In this document: positions 42,322 through 55,470 of the stretch, one piece after another
Layout: each line of letters starts with the position of its first letter
Numbering within the stretch: the stretch's first letter is position 1
Source of the DNA: Pyrenochaeta sp. MPI-SDFR-AT-0127
Taxonomy: Eukaryota; Ascomycota; Dothideomycetes; Pleosporales; Cucurbitariaceae
NCBI GenBank assembly: GCA_020747015.1
Contig: JAGTJM010000022.1
Coordinates: forward strand, 434,001-498,000
DNA: 64,000 nucleotides
Direction: 5' to 3'
The notes under the pieces: generated by a model
Told to the model about the DNA's origin: nothing
Database searches by the model: none
What the model saw: only the letters and a program-made list of their open reading frames with translations
Position numbers and translations under genes: made by a program

Positions 42322-45300
42322 AGACTGTGTAGGGTTGCGGGGGGTCTCAGTTGCACCTAGGCTCTAAGCTGAGGTAGGTTGGCTGCGCGTTGTCCAAGAG
42401 GAGGGATGGCTGCAGAGATATGACGGTTGCAAGCCGTCTTTCGGATGATTAGCCGCGGTCGCAGGAAGACTGGGAGCTAGGCCGAAGAAAAAGTAGACAG
42501 AGGAGAGCCAAGAGGAGCAGAGCCAGAAAACCGGAGAATGGAAATGTTGTCAGGACGCGGTAGCGTGGACCTTAAACGCGGGTGATTTTCAGACGGTGTG
42601 TTTTCCAGAGCGCCCAGATGGAGGGACAAGCAGTTCGGCAATTTGACGCCGTCCAAAAGATAACGCACGGAAGGCGCACGCTCGAGGCCACCGGGGGCAG
42701 GGGAGGTGGCTAGCGGGAAAAGACGTCTCGAATCGCGGAGCAGAAGGCGCTGTGCAGAATGAGGTGCAACGCAGTGGTTACACGAAGAGTGCCTAGCGGT
42801 GGATGAGCTTGCACTGCGGGCCTGGTAGGGGCGAAAGGTGGATTTGGAAGACGCAGCTAGTGGCCGCACGGTCAAGAAGGGCTTTTGAACTGGGTGGCGC
42901 GACGCCCTGGCTATGGCCGCCAATGGAGTGGCCGGGAACAGGTCGCCGCTTACCCAAGAAAGCCTTAGCACACTAATGAGGTAATGGAGCTCCGTGTTGA
43001 CGGTGACCAGGAAGTAGAGCGAATTCGGTAAAGCCGAGCCGTCGCAGTGGGAATTGCAGCTGTTTCTGGGTGGTTGCCCCTAGGACGAGGTTGGGCTGGC
43101 GCGGTGAGCAAAAGTGTGGGACGTTGGCCTGCGTCGAGGAAGGACGGGCGTTGCTTCAGATGGCGCGGGGGAGCGTGCGCAGCCTGCTGGTAGGCCCTGC
43201 ACACGAGACGCGAGGGATCCGGGTCGAGGTAAGCGTGCGTCGCCGAGCAGAGTTGCAATGGAGACGATCGCAAGCGGCCACAGGAAAAAAAAGGTGTTTG
43301 GGGAGACGACGCTGACTGGTTCCGTCCTCACTGATGGGGCAAGGCCAGCAAGTCGGGCCGTTGTCGGTATCGATGGCAGAGTTTCACTGTCACCTGTGGT
43401 TCTCCCAGCACTCGTTTGCTGTCCCAAAAGCCCAGCTGCGCCGAGCCTGCCGAGCGATCAGCCTCTGGTCCGGCCGGATTTCCGTTCAGATTTCACGGTT
43501 ACGAACCTACTGCGCTGCTCCTGGCAAAGACGTTGCTAGGATGTTCGCGCAAATGCTCCACGAGGGTGGGTCACGAAGGCGGCGACGGTGGGGGGTGTGG
43601 TCCAGGGCCCTTTTTTATTATTATTATTATTTTTTTTAATGCGCGCAGGTGACTCGCGCAATAGGCAGGACAGGCGCTGCGCAGAGGACGCGACAATGTG
43701 CTGCGGGAACAAGACGACGACTACGACCAGGACGGGCTGAGGGGCCAGATCGTAGCGGGTTGCACGTGTGGTAGCACCGCGGGCGCGAGAAGACGGGGTA
43801 TTTCCAAGCGTCAAGTAGTTAGGCAAGGCACCGGACTCGATGGGTTCGACGGTGTGTGTGTGGGGGGGAGAGGCAAGCAGCGTAGAGATTCGCGACAGCA
43901 GACTAGACACAAAGATGGGAAGGCGTGAGGGTGGCGAGGGAGGAGCAGCCCACAGCCGAAGAAAAATCACACCCGCTGGTGACTAAGCGGCGAGTTGCTC
44001 TCTCTGCGCGCTCTCCTCTCTGACCGCCTTGCCGCGAGAGCAGCCCCCAGCCAGCGTCCTGTCCGCCCCCCCATGCTGACCTGAACGCCCTTGTGACTCT
44101 CGCCTTGCCCTCGCTCGACGTACAAAGCAGACATGCAGCGATGCGATGAGGCTCAAAGCTAGCTCCCACGCTAGACACGGCAGGGAACATGGCGCTCCAA
44201 CGCCTAGCACCAAACACCCCTCGTAAGGTGAGACCATGGCCGGCACACGCAAGAAGGTCGCAGCTGCAGGCCCTCAGCATCGCCGCAACCACGCACTCTC
44301 CACCTGCACAATCCACTGCGACGGCAACAGTGAGCTCATCATGTGTGCGCGCGCGGGCGATTGCGGCCCTCGGCAAGAGCGGCCACCGAAACGGCTGCAT
44401 GCAAATATTGGAAACGGCACAGACGTCAGAAGCGGCAAACAAACGCTCAAAGCAGCGAGAGCGAATCCGAGGCGCACCCACGACCTGCGCTGTGAAAGCA
44501 GCAGGTGGACCGGCCAGTGGACGCGAACATCGATTGCTCGTGGGCTGCGCGACGGAGCCCTCATCGCCATCTGTCATTCGCCTTGCGCTGCTCGTCATGT
44601 TTACCATGGCACAAGCCGTTGAGCATGGCACACAAACACTGATTTCCGACCGTATCATTCATTCTCGACCGCCTTGCATGCCGGCCCCTCGCTGACCAGA
44701 CGCTGACACGTCCATTGAGCCGTCAACTGACACGCAATGCGCCCGCAATGGCGGTAAGAGACCGCGAGGGTGCCTCTCACCGCGGTCACCACCTCAGCCA
44801 GCACGGTAATCCAGGTTTCGAGACCCACTGCAACCATGCCTTTTTGTTCCCTGTTGGCGACATGCAAGTTGTTGGTTTCAGCCTCGCTCGCCATTTCGCC
44901 TTGCACAAATAGACCTGCTGTTGCATCAATTTCGCTCCAGGCATTATGCTTTTTCCATCCTCATAATCAAGCCCTGCCTGTAGTCAGCAGACCAAGCATT
45001 GCTGCGTCCAGCCACGTTATCGGGAACCAGTTCCGACCTGGCTGTTTCCTTGCATTGGCTTGGGGCTATGAGCGCACAGAAACGTGGAGGCGCCTTTAGC
45101 AGCGTGTCTTGCTGCTGTCAGCCGTAGAAAAGCGGGGCTAACAGACTTCCTCGTCTATCTTCACTTCTGCTGCATGCTGCAGTGTGCGCTCTCGTCAAAC
45201 CTCATGGATTGCTGTCTCCCCATGCCCGGGCTCCTCCTTGTCTGATTCGCCGTGTCTGTCACGTTGCAGCTCGCATCCTAGCGACCGACTACGTGTCCCA

Positions 45301-48300
45301 GCATCTCTGCTGCTTGTTTAGGGAAGCATCTCATCACCTCGCGTATATAGTAGGACGTGGGATGCATACGCGATCGTCATGTCAAATGCTGGCGGCTTGA
45401 CACGCCCATCCTGAATCATTCGTGCCTCATCAATCCCATACCCACCGAAACGGGGGTGCTTGATCCGCTTGCCCGCATCCGATGAAAGCTAGCGTCGGCC
45501 ACTTCTCTGATGCTCAGCACTGGAGATCTTCAGCTGGGCTGCTCGTCATGGACGCCGTGCTGCATGAAACAGGAAGGTCAATCTCCGATGCCAATCACCC
45601 ACTGGGTACTGTGGAAAAAACCCGCGGTTGCATTCAACGATTTTACATGAATTATTGTGATTGGTGCTCGAATACCAAGCCTGATCAGACCCAGGATCAA
45701 TACGAAAAGCTGCCACTAGCTGGATTGCACATGCGCCGTCGAACGGGAGCGGGCGGTAACTACGATCACAGCGTGTACAGCACATTTACTATTGCGATGA
45801 AATCTGAGAGCTCGGCTTTTTCTCTCGATCACATCTGATGTCATGCATGCTTACACAGCCCCATTGCGTTGATACATACCGAGCCGTCCTGCAGTTGCAA
45901 GGGGTCATCACAATATCAGATAACTTGTCTCATAACATGTTCAGAAGGGAGATTGCAAGCGAGCAGCGCTCGAAACCGCATGGTGATTCGAGGAAATTGC
46001 ATAGTAGATCTGAGTGCTTCCTTGGCAATAGTCTTATCCAGCCCTTCCGGCATCTCCACGGGTTCTACTATCCGCGACTTTCGGCTATGGTGTCGCATCA
46101 AATTCTGTGACCTTATACATGGGAAAGTGCTAAAGGAACTCGCTTCTTGTGTCTTCACTAGCCGCTAGTATGTATTCTTAGCCACGGATCTTGCGGCTAG
46201 CTTATAGCATAGGCTCGTATCCAGGAACGCTCTTCCCACTAGACACTTGGGCGAGCGGGTGACACTGACAAGGGCAACCCCATGCCCCCATTACGAGAGT
46301 GGGTCTGTGGCTTTCCCAGACCCTCGGTGGGATAGGGACATAATAAGGCCGAAAAGCCCTCACGTGGCGGCGAGGTGCAGGGAGCTCAATCTGGAATAAG
46401 CGGGTCCGCTTTTTCTTTGCCCATGTTTGACGAGCTCCGGGGCTTCAGACTGGACCAATCCCAAATCTCACGCTCGTATGGTCCGTACGCAGGCCGATCT
46501 CGATACCGACTCGGGCGTCTTGGGCTTCAACCTCGATATCGTCACTGCTGCACCACCGAGCGCACACGAACCGTACTCTGCGACAATCTTTCGCTACTCT
46601 TGCATGCGAACACGCGGCATTGCGCGCAGAGAGCGGGCTACCTTCCGTTTCCACAAATTGCTGACAGCCGCGGAGCAAGAGGACTTCCCACTCTCAGCGA
46701 TATGGACATGGGCCAGGGTATGCAAGATCCCTGGTCAAAACGCCGACAGGTCACAGCGTGCAGCATTCTTCCTCCACTGGAAGCCCACTAGAATCTTGAG
46801 AGATGTCCACTGGAGATCATATGTGAGGTATTATGGGATGGGTTTATCAGCCGGTCAAGCTCTTGACCGTAAGCTCATCGCGTACCAAATGTGCACAGCA
46901 CGCTGGAGGTACATATCGCATCACAGGCAAGCCAGCTTTGTTTGGTGCGCTAGGTTCTGAAAAGGCTGAACTTCGGGTCACGCCGCGACGCTCCTCCCCC
47001 AACTCCCACACACGCCTTCCCTGTTTGGCAATCCGTCTGATATCAAACTTTTTGTACATCGGACTCAACTCCAGCCTTCGCGCAGTCTTCACCAGTCATC
47101 ACTTGATATACAGCAATTTCCAAGATCCACTATGCGATCATAACATGATTCAATTCTTATGGTCGATCTGGAGCCTTTGTGAAATGCTGACTCTTGCAGC
47201 CCTCCCATCTCGATATCAAACTTTGTGATGACACGATCTCGCAGGAAATACCCACTCTTGCTCCTAGGGTTCAAGTCTCCACAGGCCGCAATACCCGCAA
47301 CGCCAGCGTGGACTTTCTTCCCTAGTCAATGGGGAACCGTGGTTCACTTCCCCAATTCCACAACAATGACTGCCACGGAACGTCCATATGCCGCCCTTTG
47401 TTGTGCTTTTCTCTTCGTTCGATTCTTGACCGATCATGGGCTTTTGGCGAATAACGCTAAGGTCCAAGAGGCATGCAACTCCAGCTGCAAGGGCTGCCCC
47501 AGAACGACCGAAGAATGACCGATTGTGGAGCCTGACAACCCTCCCGCCAGCTTGCCTTGATTTGAAATGGCCTGTGTGTGGTCCACTCGTTTCGGTTCGC
47601 ACGTCCAGTCTCTGATCTTCCTCCCACCATGAACTTGCCTCGGTCGGGTGCACTCTCGACTGTTCCTTCCCTCTGGGTTCCGCCCATGACTACGTCAAGG
47701 AGCGGAACTGAGCGCGCGTTTCGTGTGCCACATCTTCTTCGGCCTGCCATGACTTTTTCCTCATCGACAATTTGCGGGTCTCCGCGTATTCGAGTCAGGA
47801 CCATGTCAGATGTGAGCATGTAACGTTCGACGCAGCGTGATGTCAGGCCATCCTCAATTGTTATTCCCTGTGGCTCAGCATCGCAACCCCAGTCATCGGA
47901 ACTGGCCCTGCACCAGTTCATTAGGCTTGTGCTGATGGTCTCCGACGGTTCTTCCCAGCTCCTGAGACTTGGGACCTTCGCGTACTCTGTCGAAAATCAA
48001 TAAAGCTTGTTTTATTTTAGTCTACACAGTCGGAAGCTGAAACGGTGCCCTGCGACAGGTACCACGATTCACATTGCTGTAGCGTGAACCTAGGTTGGAA
48101 TGGGCCACTCGCCATCTCACGCTTCTATAGCCGGTGGTATACCTATCTCAGCTAGACAAACCACGCGGACAACCTGTCAACCAAACCTCCGAACCACATA
48201 CACGACCTTTCTTTATCTGGATCTAGTAGCCGAATGCGAGGCTGCATTATGGCGCTATCGATGTGTCGAGACGTGTTCTCTAGCACATGGAGGTATTTGC

Positions 48301-51300
48301 GTCAAAAAGCCACAACTACTGACAATGTGCTAGCGTCATACTTGATAGACATCTAGGAATAGACCCTTCAATATTCCAGGGGATTTTACGGGTATCGATT
48401 GCGCAACCCATCCTGGGAAAGATGATCTCCAGCCCGCAAACTCTATAGCTACGCTAAAGGCCCTCTACTGTAACCTTACAAAACACCACGTGCAGAACAC
48501 TGATTCAAGCAGGTTGTAGTTTGGACTTCAACACGAAAATGGCGTTCTTTGTCCATAAGCAGGCAAGTTGTGTAGTCTGAGTCGGAAAACTTTCCGCCTG
48601 CGCCTCGTCTCGAAGAACAGACGTCCCAAAAAACACAATGATGATGTCTTTGAGCGGCTAAAACGGAACAGTCCAATTGAAGTGGGTTACAGTTTGGATA
48701 CGAACGCTCTTCTTGGGCACGCGTCGACGGTGACATCTCCGCCGAGTGCGTTTTGAGCACCCCATTGGCAAACAAGCAATATTGACCCGGAGTCACGTCC
48801 GGACACCCAACAGAGACAGTCAGCTGGGAGAATGCTCAGGGGCGTCGCATCGTGACTTAGCTTCGGCTTCTCCATGAGGCACGATGCACGTTCACGATGC
48901 TTTGCAGTCGTGTTTCTTCTCGCCTTCGCTACCGAACGACGTTTGGTATCGCAAGCGAGGGGACTGACAGCTCAGCTACTGCTTCTTCCTGCATAAGTAT
49001 GGTCCGCTTTAGTATTCCACGCAGCATCGCTTGCGCTATGAATCGACTTTGAAGCGACCAGCTTTCGTTCCTGGACCAGCGTCCACCGGACACAGTAGCC
49101 CATTACTCTATCTCGACCTCGTATGCTGCAGGTGACGTGGACTATTTGCGTGTCTCTTTTCATAAATCGGAAGAGACATTGCCCGTACTACCGAGAATCT
49201 GCACATGCATCTTTCGAATGAGAAGACATCTTCACTCAATATCTCCATTAAACCATTCCAGGAATTTATCTCTATCAGGAAAGCATTCTCCGCTCCTGGG
49301 ATCCTTCATTCACCGGCATATCATTGAACCAAGGCTGTTGATCACGTACATTCGCCGTTCATTTGCAAACCATGGCCAAATTTGATGTAAATGAATCAAT
49401 ACTTCAAGTAGACAATAAAGTCATCATGTTGTATCTGCCTTTAACAACCTTCAGTATTGGTGACTGCCATATCAACTCAATTAGTGTTCGCACATCGACT
49501 TCCAAGGGCATTGAAGGTTATAATCTTCACTGTGGTCACCAGTTGCCCACTGGCCACTACACTGTGTCCCAATGACCCCTGTTTCGGACTCATCTAACGA
49601 GCACGGTCTCTTGCACCATCTCTACAATAATCACATCACAAAAAGCTCTTAGATCACCTTATGAGCTTTCATAATCGCATACACACTGCTGAATATTGAC
49701 CATCATGTGCTAACACAACGATATCCGAAAGATTTCTATAGTGCCCATTCGACAATTAGACTTAGAAGCATCGAACATAACAGCTGCCCACTCTTTACAC
49801 TAACTATGGGCTTTTGCCTATGAGTTGTTGAGTTCTTCACAATGATATTCGTTCTCAACTCTGTTCATTGTGATTGAGTATATCAAGATGCTTCAGGAAG
49901 ATCACCCATATTGGCCTGTAGACTAGTGATCGCAGTACATCACCGTCCTTTTTCACATGTACACACAGTCCGCAAACCCTCACGATAACCTATGCATCCC
50001 TTATTCCCTTCCCACAGTGCCCTCATGTGGTAACCTCGAGTCCCAACTCCACACTCCCAGAATAGTGGCCCCTTTCCATACCCAACAACTCGGAGCGCCC
50101 ATGTGGCCAGTCCAGACACAGAAAACAAAAAGCCTGCCTCGTCATTCCTCTTCCCAAAACCCACCTCTGGAACGTTCTTGCTGCTGGACAACGTCATCGC
50201 GAAATCTACTAGGACGCTTTCCCTCTCCCTCCAACGTTCTAGAACCCCAAACAACTATGGTACGCCATCTCGCGCCCGCCGAAAACGCCACCAGATCATC
50301 CCCCCTCTACCCTTGAAAAGAAAGCGAGATAATGGTATTTGGAAACGGAAACATCGACGCCGTGATAGGACGGTCCCCAGAGCCAAATTTCACAGGGGGT
50401 CTTGCGAAAGGGTGGAGGGGCGTTCAAACAAACTGGTCTGGACCCGCTGGAATGGATATGCATCCCCTCCCCACTTTCCTTGCGTGCGGTGTTTTTTCTG
50501 TTGCTCGCTGTGCGCCATCATGTCGCCCAAAGGAGGAATGCTTTCCCTTTCCCCCCTTTTCCTTTTCTTTCTCTCCACTTCGGCGAGTAGGCAGAGAGGG
50601 AATTACGGTGCAGCGCCGGGGAAATGCTGTGCCGGAGTACGCCGATCGCAGTGACTGCGGAGGGGGGATGCTTGCTAGAGTGGAGCCGATCTTTTGCGGG
50701 TAAGGGGGGTTTTGAGCACGTGTTTTCGGTATGTGGGCATGTGGATTTTGTGCGGATTATGGGGGTTTGGAGTACCTTCGTGTGCGAGAATGGAGAGCAT
50801 GGTGGCCCGTCGTGCTGGAGCAGTGAATGGCAGACAGGACGGCTTGACTACGTACGAACCCAATGGCCATAGTGGGAGCACCGCTATCCTCTCTTGCTAT
50901 GTAAACTCAATACTCTGGAATCCTACTGCACTCGGCTTCCATCATTCCTGACCACTCCACGCAATGATCGCTCCGCCGTACGCTCTCATGACACTTTGAT
51001 GTAGGCCAAGAGACACTGAAAATGGGAGATTCCCATGTCTGAATGATCGACTGTATGTAGAGAGATTGGGGCAGCCTGAGCCATTTGCAAGCTCGTATTT
51101 GAACACATTTCAGGATGGGATCATTCCAAACATCGAGAGCTTGGAAGATGTTGATTAATCGTTTGAACCTTCATTTTTCTCTTGAGCTCTCCTTACCTAT
51201 GATCCTTCCTTTCATGTTCCTCATATTCTCCCAAGCACTGTGACATTGTGGCTAATATTACTGTGGATGATTGCCTGTAAAGTATGATGCTGTCCTGTGG

Positions 51301-53214
51301 AGACCAGGAACTGATTTGAACAGCAAGGGGGCTCATTTTCATGTACATCTCTCTGAACAAATTGGGCTGAAGACTTATGTCAATTGGAGCCCGGTTTTGG
51401 AATGCACATTCAAGAGTTCTTCCTGACTCTGATTTCCTCTCAATATCCTCCTTCTGGAGTTCAATATCGAAGTGGTTAATGAACCGAGCATGGATGCTAC
51501 CTGCCTTCTTCGGAGACTTGACTTCGCTGTTGTTCTCTGCTCATGCTAAATCATACAGAAATAGCCTCAATACTAATGAGAACACTGATGACCGTAGTGG
51601 TTCGAGGTACTCGCCCAGAGCTGGAAGATCTCAGAGACTGCCCTTGAGCAGAATCGTGGTTTGATGCACGCGCCGAAATTTACTCCAGATAACCTTATCG
51701 GATCCTATCACTAGTGCGCCGAAAAACTAAGAAGATTTGATAGATATTGAAGGCTGGAGTTCGTGGGTGCCGCCATATCTTCCAAGTGTGTGCTGTTCGA
51801 ACATTTTCTGTAGCTTCTCCCTTGCGTCCTCGGAATGGACCCAACGACGTGCATGACGTTCGACACATGCTTTCCCAAACACTCACAAATAGACCTTATA
51901 GTTTTCTTCGCATGTTTACAAGCCGATGTACCCATAGTGCTAGTCTAGGGTTATTGCTTTCAGACATCGTAAAGTAGGATTCTTCCGTATGGTTGGGGAG
52001 TATTCCATATGCGACCGCGACCCCTCTCGCCATGATAAACCTAATCTGCTGGCTCTCATAGTCTTGAGAATAGAAACCCTGGCAAAATTGTGGAATGGGT
52101 CAGAGATGTAGACCTCAAGAAGCGCAGTTATGCTGAGTGAGTATATGCTTCTACCTGTTCTTAAGATGAAATATGTTCATGTATGTACTCGCCAAGTGAC
52201 AGGTAAACTTCTTCATTATCTCCAATTTACCATGCGGAGACACTTACAAGCAGGAGATGAAATCCGATACAGTATTCAAATTCTTGATGAACCCGCAGTC
52301 AAGACGAAAGCGAAGAAATATGCTGTATTCAAAGTAACGAGCACTACTATGTATGTGCTTTACAGCTCTGAAACAAAATCTATAATCGAAATTACCATCA
52401 ATTGCCCTCATGCATGATCTCCCATGCTTCGTGGGCCTAATCTTGAATGTACGTGAAATCCACCATCTACTTCCTCACAACTTCTTGGCGCAAAAAGCGT
52501 AATTTCGGCGAGGACATTAACAACCCAACTCCTCGTATACACAAAATTTGATATGTTGAGCCCTTGCATGTTATGTGTTCTACATGATTCATCTGGCGAA
52601 GCACATTGCGTGAAAAGCCTACGTATCACCACACTCAAAATTGATGTAAAGCTGGATAGAATATAATTACGGCGAGTATCAGTAAGCTGTCTTAGAAAGG
52701 ACATTGACATCAAAATTCCGCGTATAGATCTGCAAAGTAGCAGTCGAAGACATGGAATCAATGTTGCATTCATAAAAAGGTGTATCGATAAGCATTAGTA
52801 CCAGAGAAAGCGCATGTCTTTACAACACATCACAATCGTTTGGCCGAATAGACAGAGGGATGGGTAGTAGCCTCAAGACTGTATGAAGTAATAAGTATAT
52901 TAAGGAGAAGCAAGATTCGGGGTATCTATAACATGAAAGTTAGTAGCGGTAGACAATGCCGCATCGAGTCACTTATTCACGTCATAGCAAGTAAAGACAC
53001 AAGCTAAAAAAGTATTCGGTCATGGTTTTTGGTATTAAGCCCGCTCCACCAGTAGCAGTGGATAAGCCGGTATCGAAAGAATGTAGTGCAAGTAGAATGT
53101 GGTATAATGCAGCGGATCCAAAAGCCGCGAGCCGTCTTGGACTCGGAATATAAAAAAGATGAGACACAAGAAAAAAAAAAAAATCCAACTCCACCAAATG
53201 CCGCTCAGCACGCT
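42322..53214. other. Gene-free region of 10.9 kb upstream of CON7
   Basis: The first about 2.3 kb, GC-rich with pyrimidine tracts on the minus strand, is the likely CON7 leader and promoter. Beyond it I find no gene I can support on either strand. The longest frames (46427-46960 plus; 47457-47921 minus) have no recognisable domain and overlap frames on the other strand. From about 49 kb the sequence becomes more AT-rich, which may reflect decayed repeats, but no transposon protein or ends were recognised. Confidence 0.45.
43611..43638. repeat. T-run / (ATT)n low-complexity tract
   Basis: T6, then five TTA units, then T8: a short microsatellite in the presumed CON7 upstream region. Confidence 0.8.
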
Positions 53215-55470
53215 TTATAGTTTGTTGAAGTTTCGCGTTATCATAACGATGACACCTGCAACGATCTTGATGGCGATCTTTATCACAAATACTACGCTCT
53301 TGAATGCAAATGTCAAGACGTTGATAATGGTTCGGGTCACAAGGGGAAGCTTCTCCTCATCGCTCTTCTCCTTGCGTGCCTTCTTTTCTGCTTTACTTTC
53401 TTTTGCCTTTGCGTGCTTGTCCTGTCCATACCACTCACCAAGCTCAATGTCCTTATCGAAGCTTGTGCTCTCACTCCGACTCGTGGCTGAGCTCTTCAGC
53501 GACGAAGCGAATTTCTTGAGACTAGAGCCAGAGACTGGGGCTTTGGTCTTGCCACCGAATCCTTGGAAGCCTTCAACGAAGGAATCCTTAAAGGCCTTTG
53601 CTGTATCGTCTTTCTGATGCGTCAGAGTGAAGCTTGGTGGTGGAGGCTCAAAGTTCTCTTGGCTCTTGTTTCGACTCCGGCGGCCGCGTGTGGCTTCTGC
53701 TACTGCGACTGCGAGGAGGGTAGAAGCTACGACATCGACAAGAAAGGGGTTGCCGAAACGTGTCAAGGCACCGAGGTTCAGTACCAGAGCATCGTTGGCG
53801 AAGTCAAGGCGAGCAAGCATAGCATCGTCGGCCGTGGCGTCGGTGCTTGTGGGGAGTTGGCTTACAGACATCTCAGATGGCGTCATGGAGATGGGACGAT
53901 TCATGCCGTCTAGCCGTGGTGGCGGTGGAAGTGGTGAGAATGCATTGGTTCGTGGCGTGGAGGGAGACAAAATGTATGGATTTAGGATTGTAATGGCAGC
54001 GGGCTTCCGTCCTGTAGTTTGTGGTGACATGGGCATGTTGTGTCCGTAAATTGCCGTTACTGGTCGGGTGGAAGGCGTGTTGATGATGGAGCAGTCGCCT
54101 TCGATGGAAATGGGGAATGTACCGAGCGTAGGATGATGCAGCTGGTATGATCCTTCGGATGGCATATGCTTAGCCCAAGGGTTGGCCTGCTGCTGAGGGT
54201 TGTCCCTCGTCCATGCGAGAGCACAGCATTCGCGCTGAGCAGTTCCCGCAAGAACATCCTCTGCCAACCGTTGTGCAGCAGGTGACTGTGCACCAGGGTC
54301 AGATAGGGCGATGCGTGAAGCTGCAGGGGAGTTGGCGGCAGCATCGAGGGCTTGTAGGGCGGCAAGCTTGGGGTAGATGCTTGTGAGAAGAGTTGTTGAT
54401 TCTTGCTGGTGTGGGTCAAACATTACATTGTCCAGCGATGGTGGCGCAATAATGTCGAGGTGAGCAACAGGAAGGACCCGTGGTTGAGTAGGGTGGTGAC
54501 GCTGGATGAGAAGCTCGTTCATGATGCTGGGAATTTCATGTCCGGCAGCGAGGTTCGATTGCGCTAGGGAGTAGAACGGAAGAGACGGAGTAGTGCCAAA
54601 AGTGATAGTCGGGTTTGCTGCTGTTGCACGATGCATCCTGAGAGTGTAGATCTGTACAGTTGGTCCTTCCTGGCCGTTGGTGGCCAACCATAAGTTGTCG
54701 AGCAGACTTGAAGGTGTGAAAAAAGGCTTCGGTGGAGGAGGAATAGTTGCATTGCTTCCACGGACATTGCTGTGTGGAACGTAGAAGTCGGGAGAATATG
54801 GTGATCTGCTGATTTGTGTTCGGGGAAGTTGGGTTGGAGATGCTTGTGTTGGTAAATACGGTTGATTGCCCAAGGGCACTGTTGGGTCATAGACCGGAAA
54901 CATTGACCGCATTGGGATTTCTTCCTGTGGTGACATGCTTCGGACTCGTGTTGCAGAACTGTTTGCTCGCACCAGAGTTGCAGCGTCTGAGAAAGCCGGA
55001 GATATTGCTCGGCTTGGGTCTGGGCTGAAGGTTCGTGGTTGTTGTTTGCTTTGGTCATCTTGTGCTGAGAAGGCTGGTGAGGGAGCTCGAGGATCTTGGG
55101 CCCGATAGAAGCTCTCTTGCCTCAACAGGTGTGGAGATGGTGCTCTTTGCTGAGAAGGGGATTCGAATGTTGGTTTGCTTAGTTGTGGGGGTGTTCTCGT
55201 AGCCTGCGAGTTGGGTATGTGTACCCTTGGAGGGGCAGCTATTGCAGCGGGTGGTGCCATTGCGTGTGATGGTGATACAGGAACTGAGTTGACCTGAATG
55301 ATGAGCTCGTGAAAGTCGGCTGGGGGCTTTGAGCTTTTCGCACTGTCCAGCTTCTCTGCTGCTGGGTCTGGGGTTGGGGGCTTTATGTGCGGAGAAGGTC
55401 TTCTGTTCGGGCTCGTCTGCCTCGGAGCACGGGGAGGGGGAGGAAATAGCTGGAGAGCTGGTCCCGCCAT
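53215..55470 (-). CDS. Proline-rich hypothetical protein with hydrophobic C-terminus
   Basis: Function unknown. Single exon, 751 aa, starting at the ATG at 55470. About residues 1-250 are Pro/Ser/Gln-rich and probably disordered (LFPPPPRAPRQTSPNRR; many SP sites). Residues about 255-480 form a more ordered region with an LDNLWLATNGQEGPTVQIYT segment, HLDIIAPPSLDNVMF, and ALAWTRDNPQQQANPWAKHM. A hydrophobic stretch at about 573-590 (FLVDVVASTLLAVAVAEA) is followed by a Lys/Ser-rich linker. The last about 40 residues (LVTRTIINVLTFAFKSVVFV, then IKIAIKIVAGVIVMI) are a hydrophobic, basic-flanked segment that could be a membrane anchor. The layout suggests a conserved fungal protein anchored in a membrane. 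No enzymatic motif is visible. The 3' UTR holds a 13-base T run (53171-53183 as A on the plus strand). Confidence 0.8.
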   Translation of the reverse strand: MAGPALQLFPPPPRAPRQTSPNRRPSPHIKPPTPDPAAEKLDSAKSSKPPADFHELIIQVNSVPVSPSHAMAPPAAIAAPPRVHIPNSQATRTPPQLSKPTFESPSQQRAPSPHLLRQESFYRAQDPRAPSPAFSAQDDQSKQQPRTFSPDPSRAISPAFSDAATLVRANSSATRVRSMSPQEEIPMRSMFPVYDPTVPLGNQPYLPTQASPTQLPRTQISRSPYSPDFYVPHSNVRGSNATIPPPPKPFFTPSSLLDNLWLATNGQEGPTVQIYTLRMHRATAANPTITFGTTPSLPFYSLAQSNLAAGHEIPSIMNELLIQRHHPTQPRVLPVAHLDIIAPPSLDNVMFDPHQQESTTLLTSIYPKLAALQALDAAANSPAASRIALSDPGAQSPAAQRLAEDVLAGTAQRECCALAWTRDNPQQQANPWAKHMPSEGSYQLHHPTLGTFPISIEGDCSIINTPSTRPVTAIYGHNMPMSPQTTGRKPAAITILNPYILSPSTPRTNAFSPLPPPPRLDGMNRPISMTPSEMSVSQLPTSTDATADDAMLARLDFANDALVLNLGALTRFGNPFLVDVVASTLLAVAVAEATRGRRSRNKSQENFEPPPPSFTLTHQKDDTAKAFKDSFVEGFQGFGGKTKAPVSGSSLKKFASSLKSSATSRSESTSFDKDIELGEWYGQDKHAKAKESKAEKKARKEKSDEEKLPLVTRTIINVLTFAFKSVVFVIKIAIKIVAGVIVMITRNFNKL

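Noticed and set aside
46301..46323. 7-bp hairpin GGGTCTG...CAGACCC in a GC-rich stretch, considered as a structured RNA
   Set aside because: Too short, and no SRP, RNase P, 5S or snoRNA landmarks around it.
46427..46960. 177-codon open frame in the CON7 upstream region
   Set aside because: No ATG at its start, overlapping frames on both strands, no motif; an expected chance length in 11 kb of balanced base composition.
47457..47921. 154-codon ATG-initiated minus-strand frame
   Set aside because: Begins with a real ATG but has no recognisable domain, splice pattern or neighbour support; could be a relic, but I cannot support it as a gene.
50103..50654. 183-codon open frame rich in Arg/Lys/Ser then Cys/Phe
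   Set aside because: No ATG start, composition changes abruptly, and the antisense strand is open too.
49130..53150. AT-richer stretch considered as a RIP-degraded transposon
   Set aside because: No terminal repeats, target duplications or transposon protein remnants recognised; base bias alone is mild.
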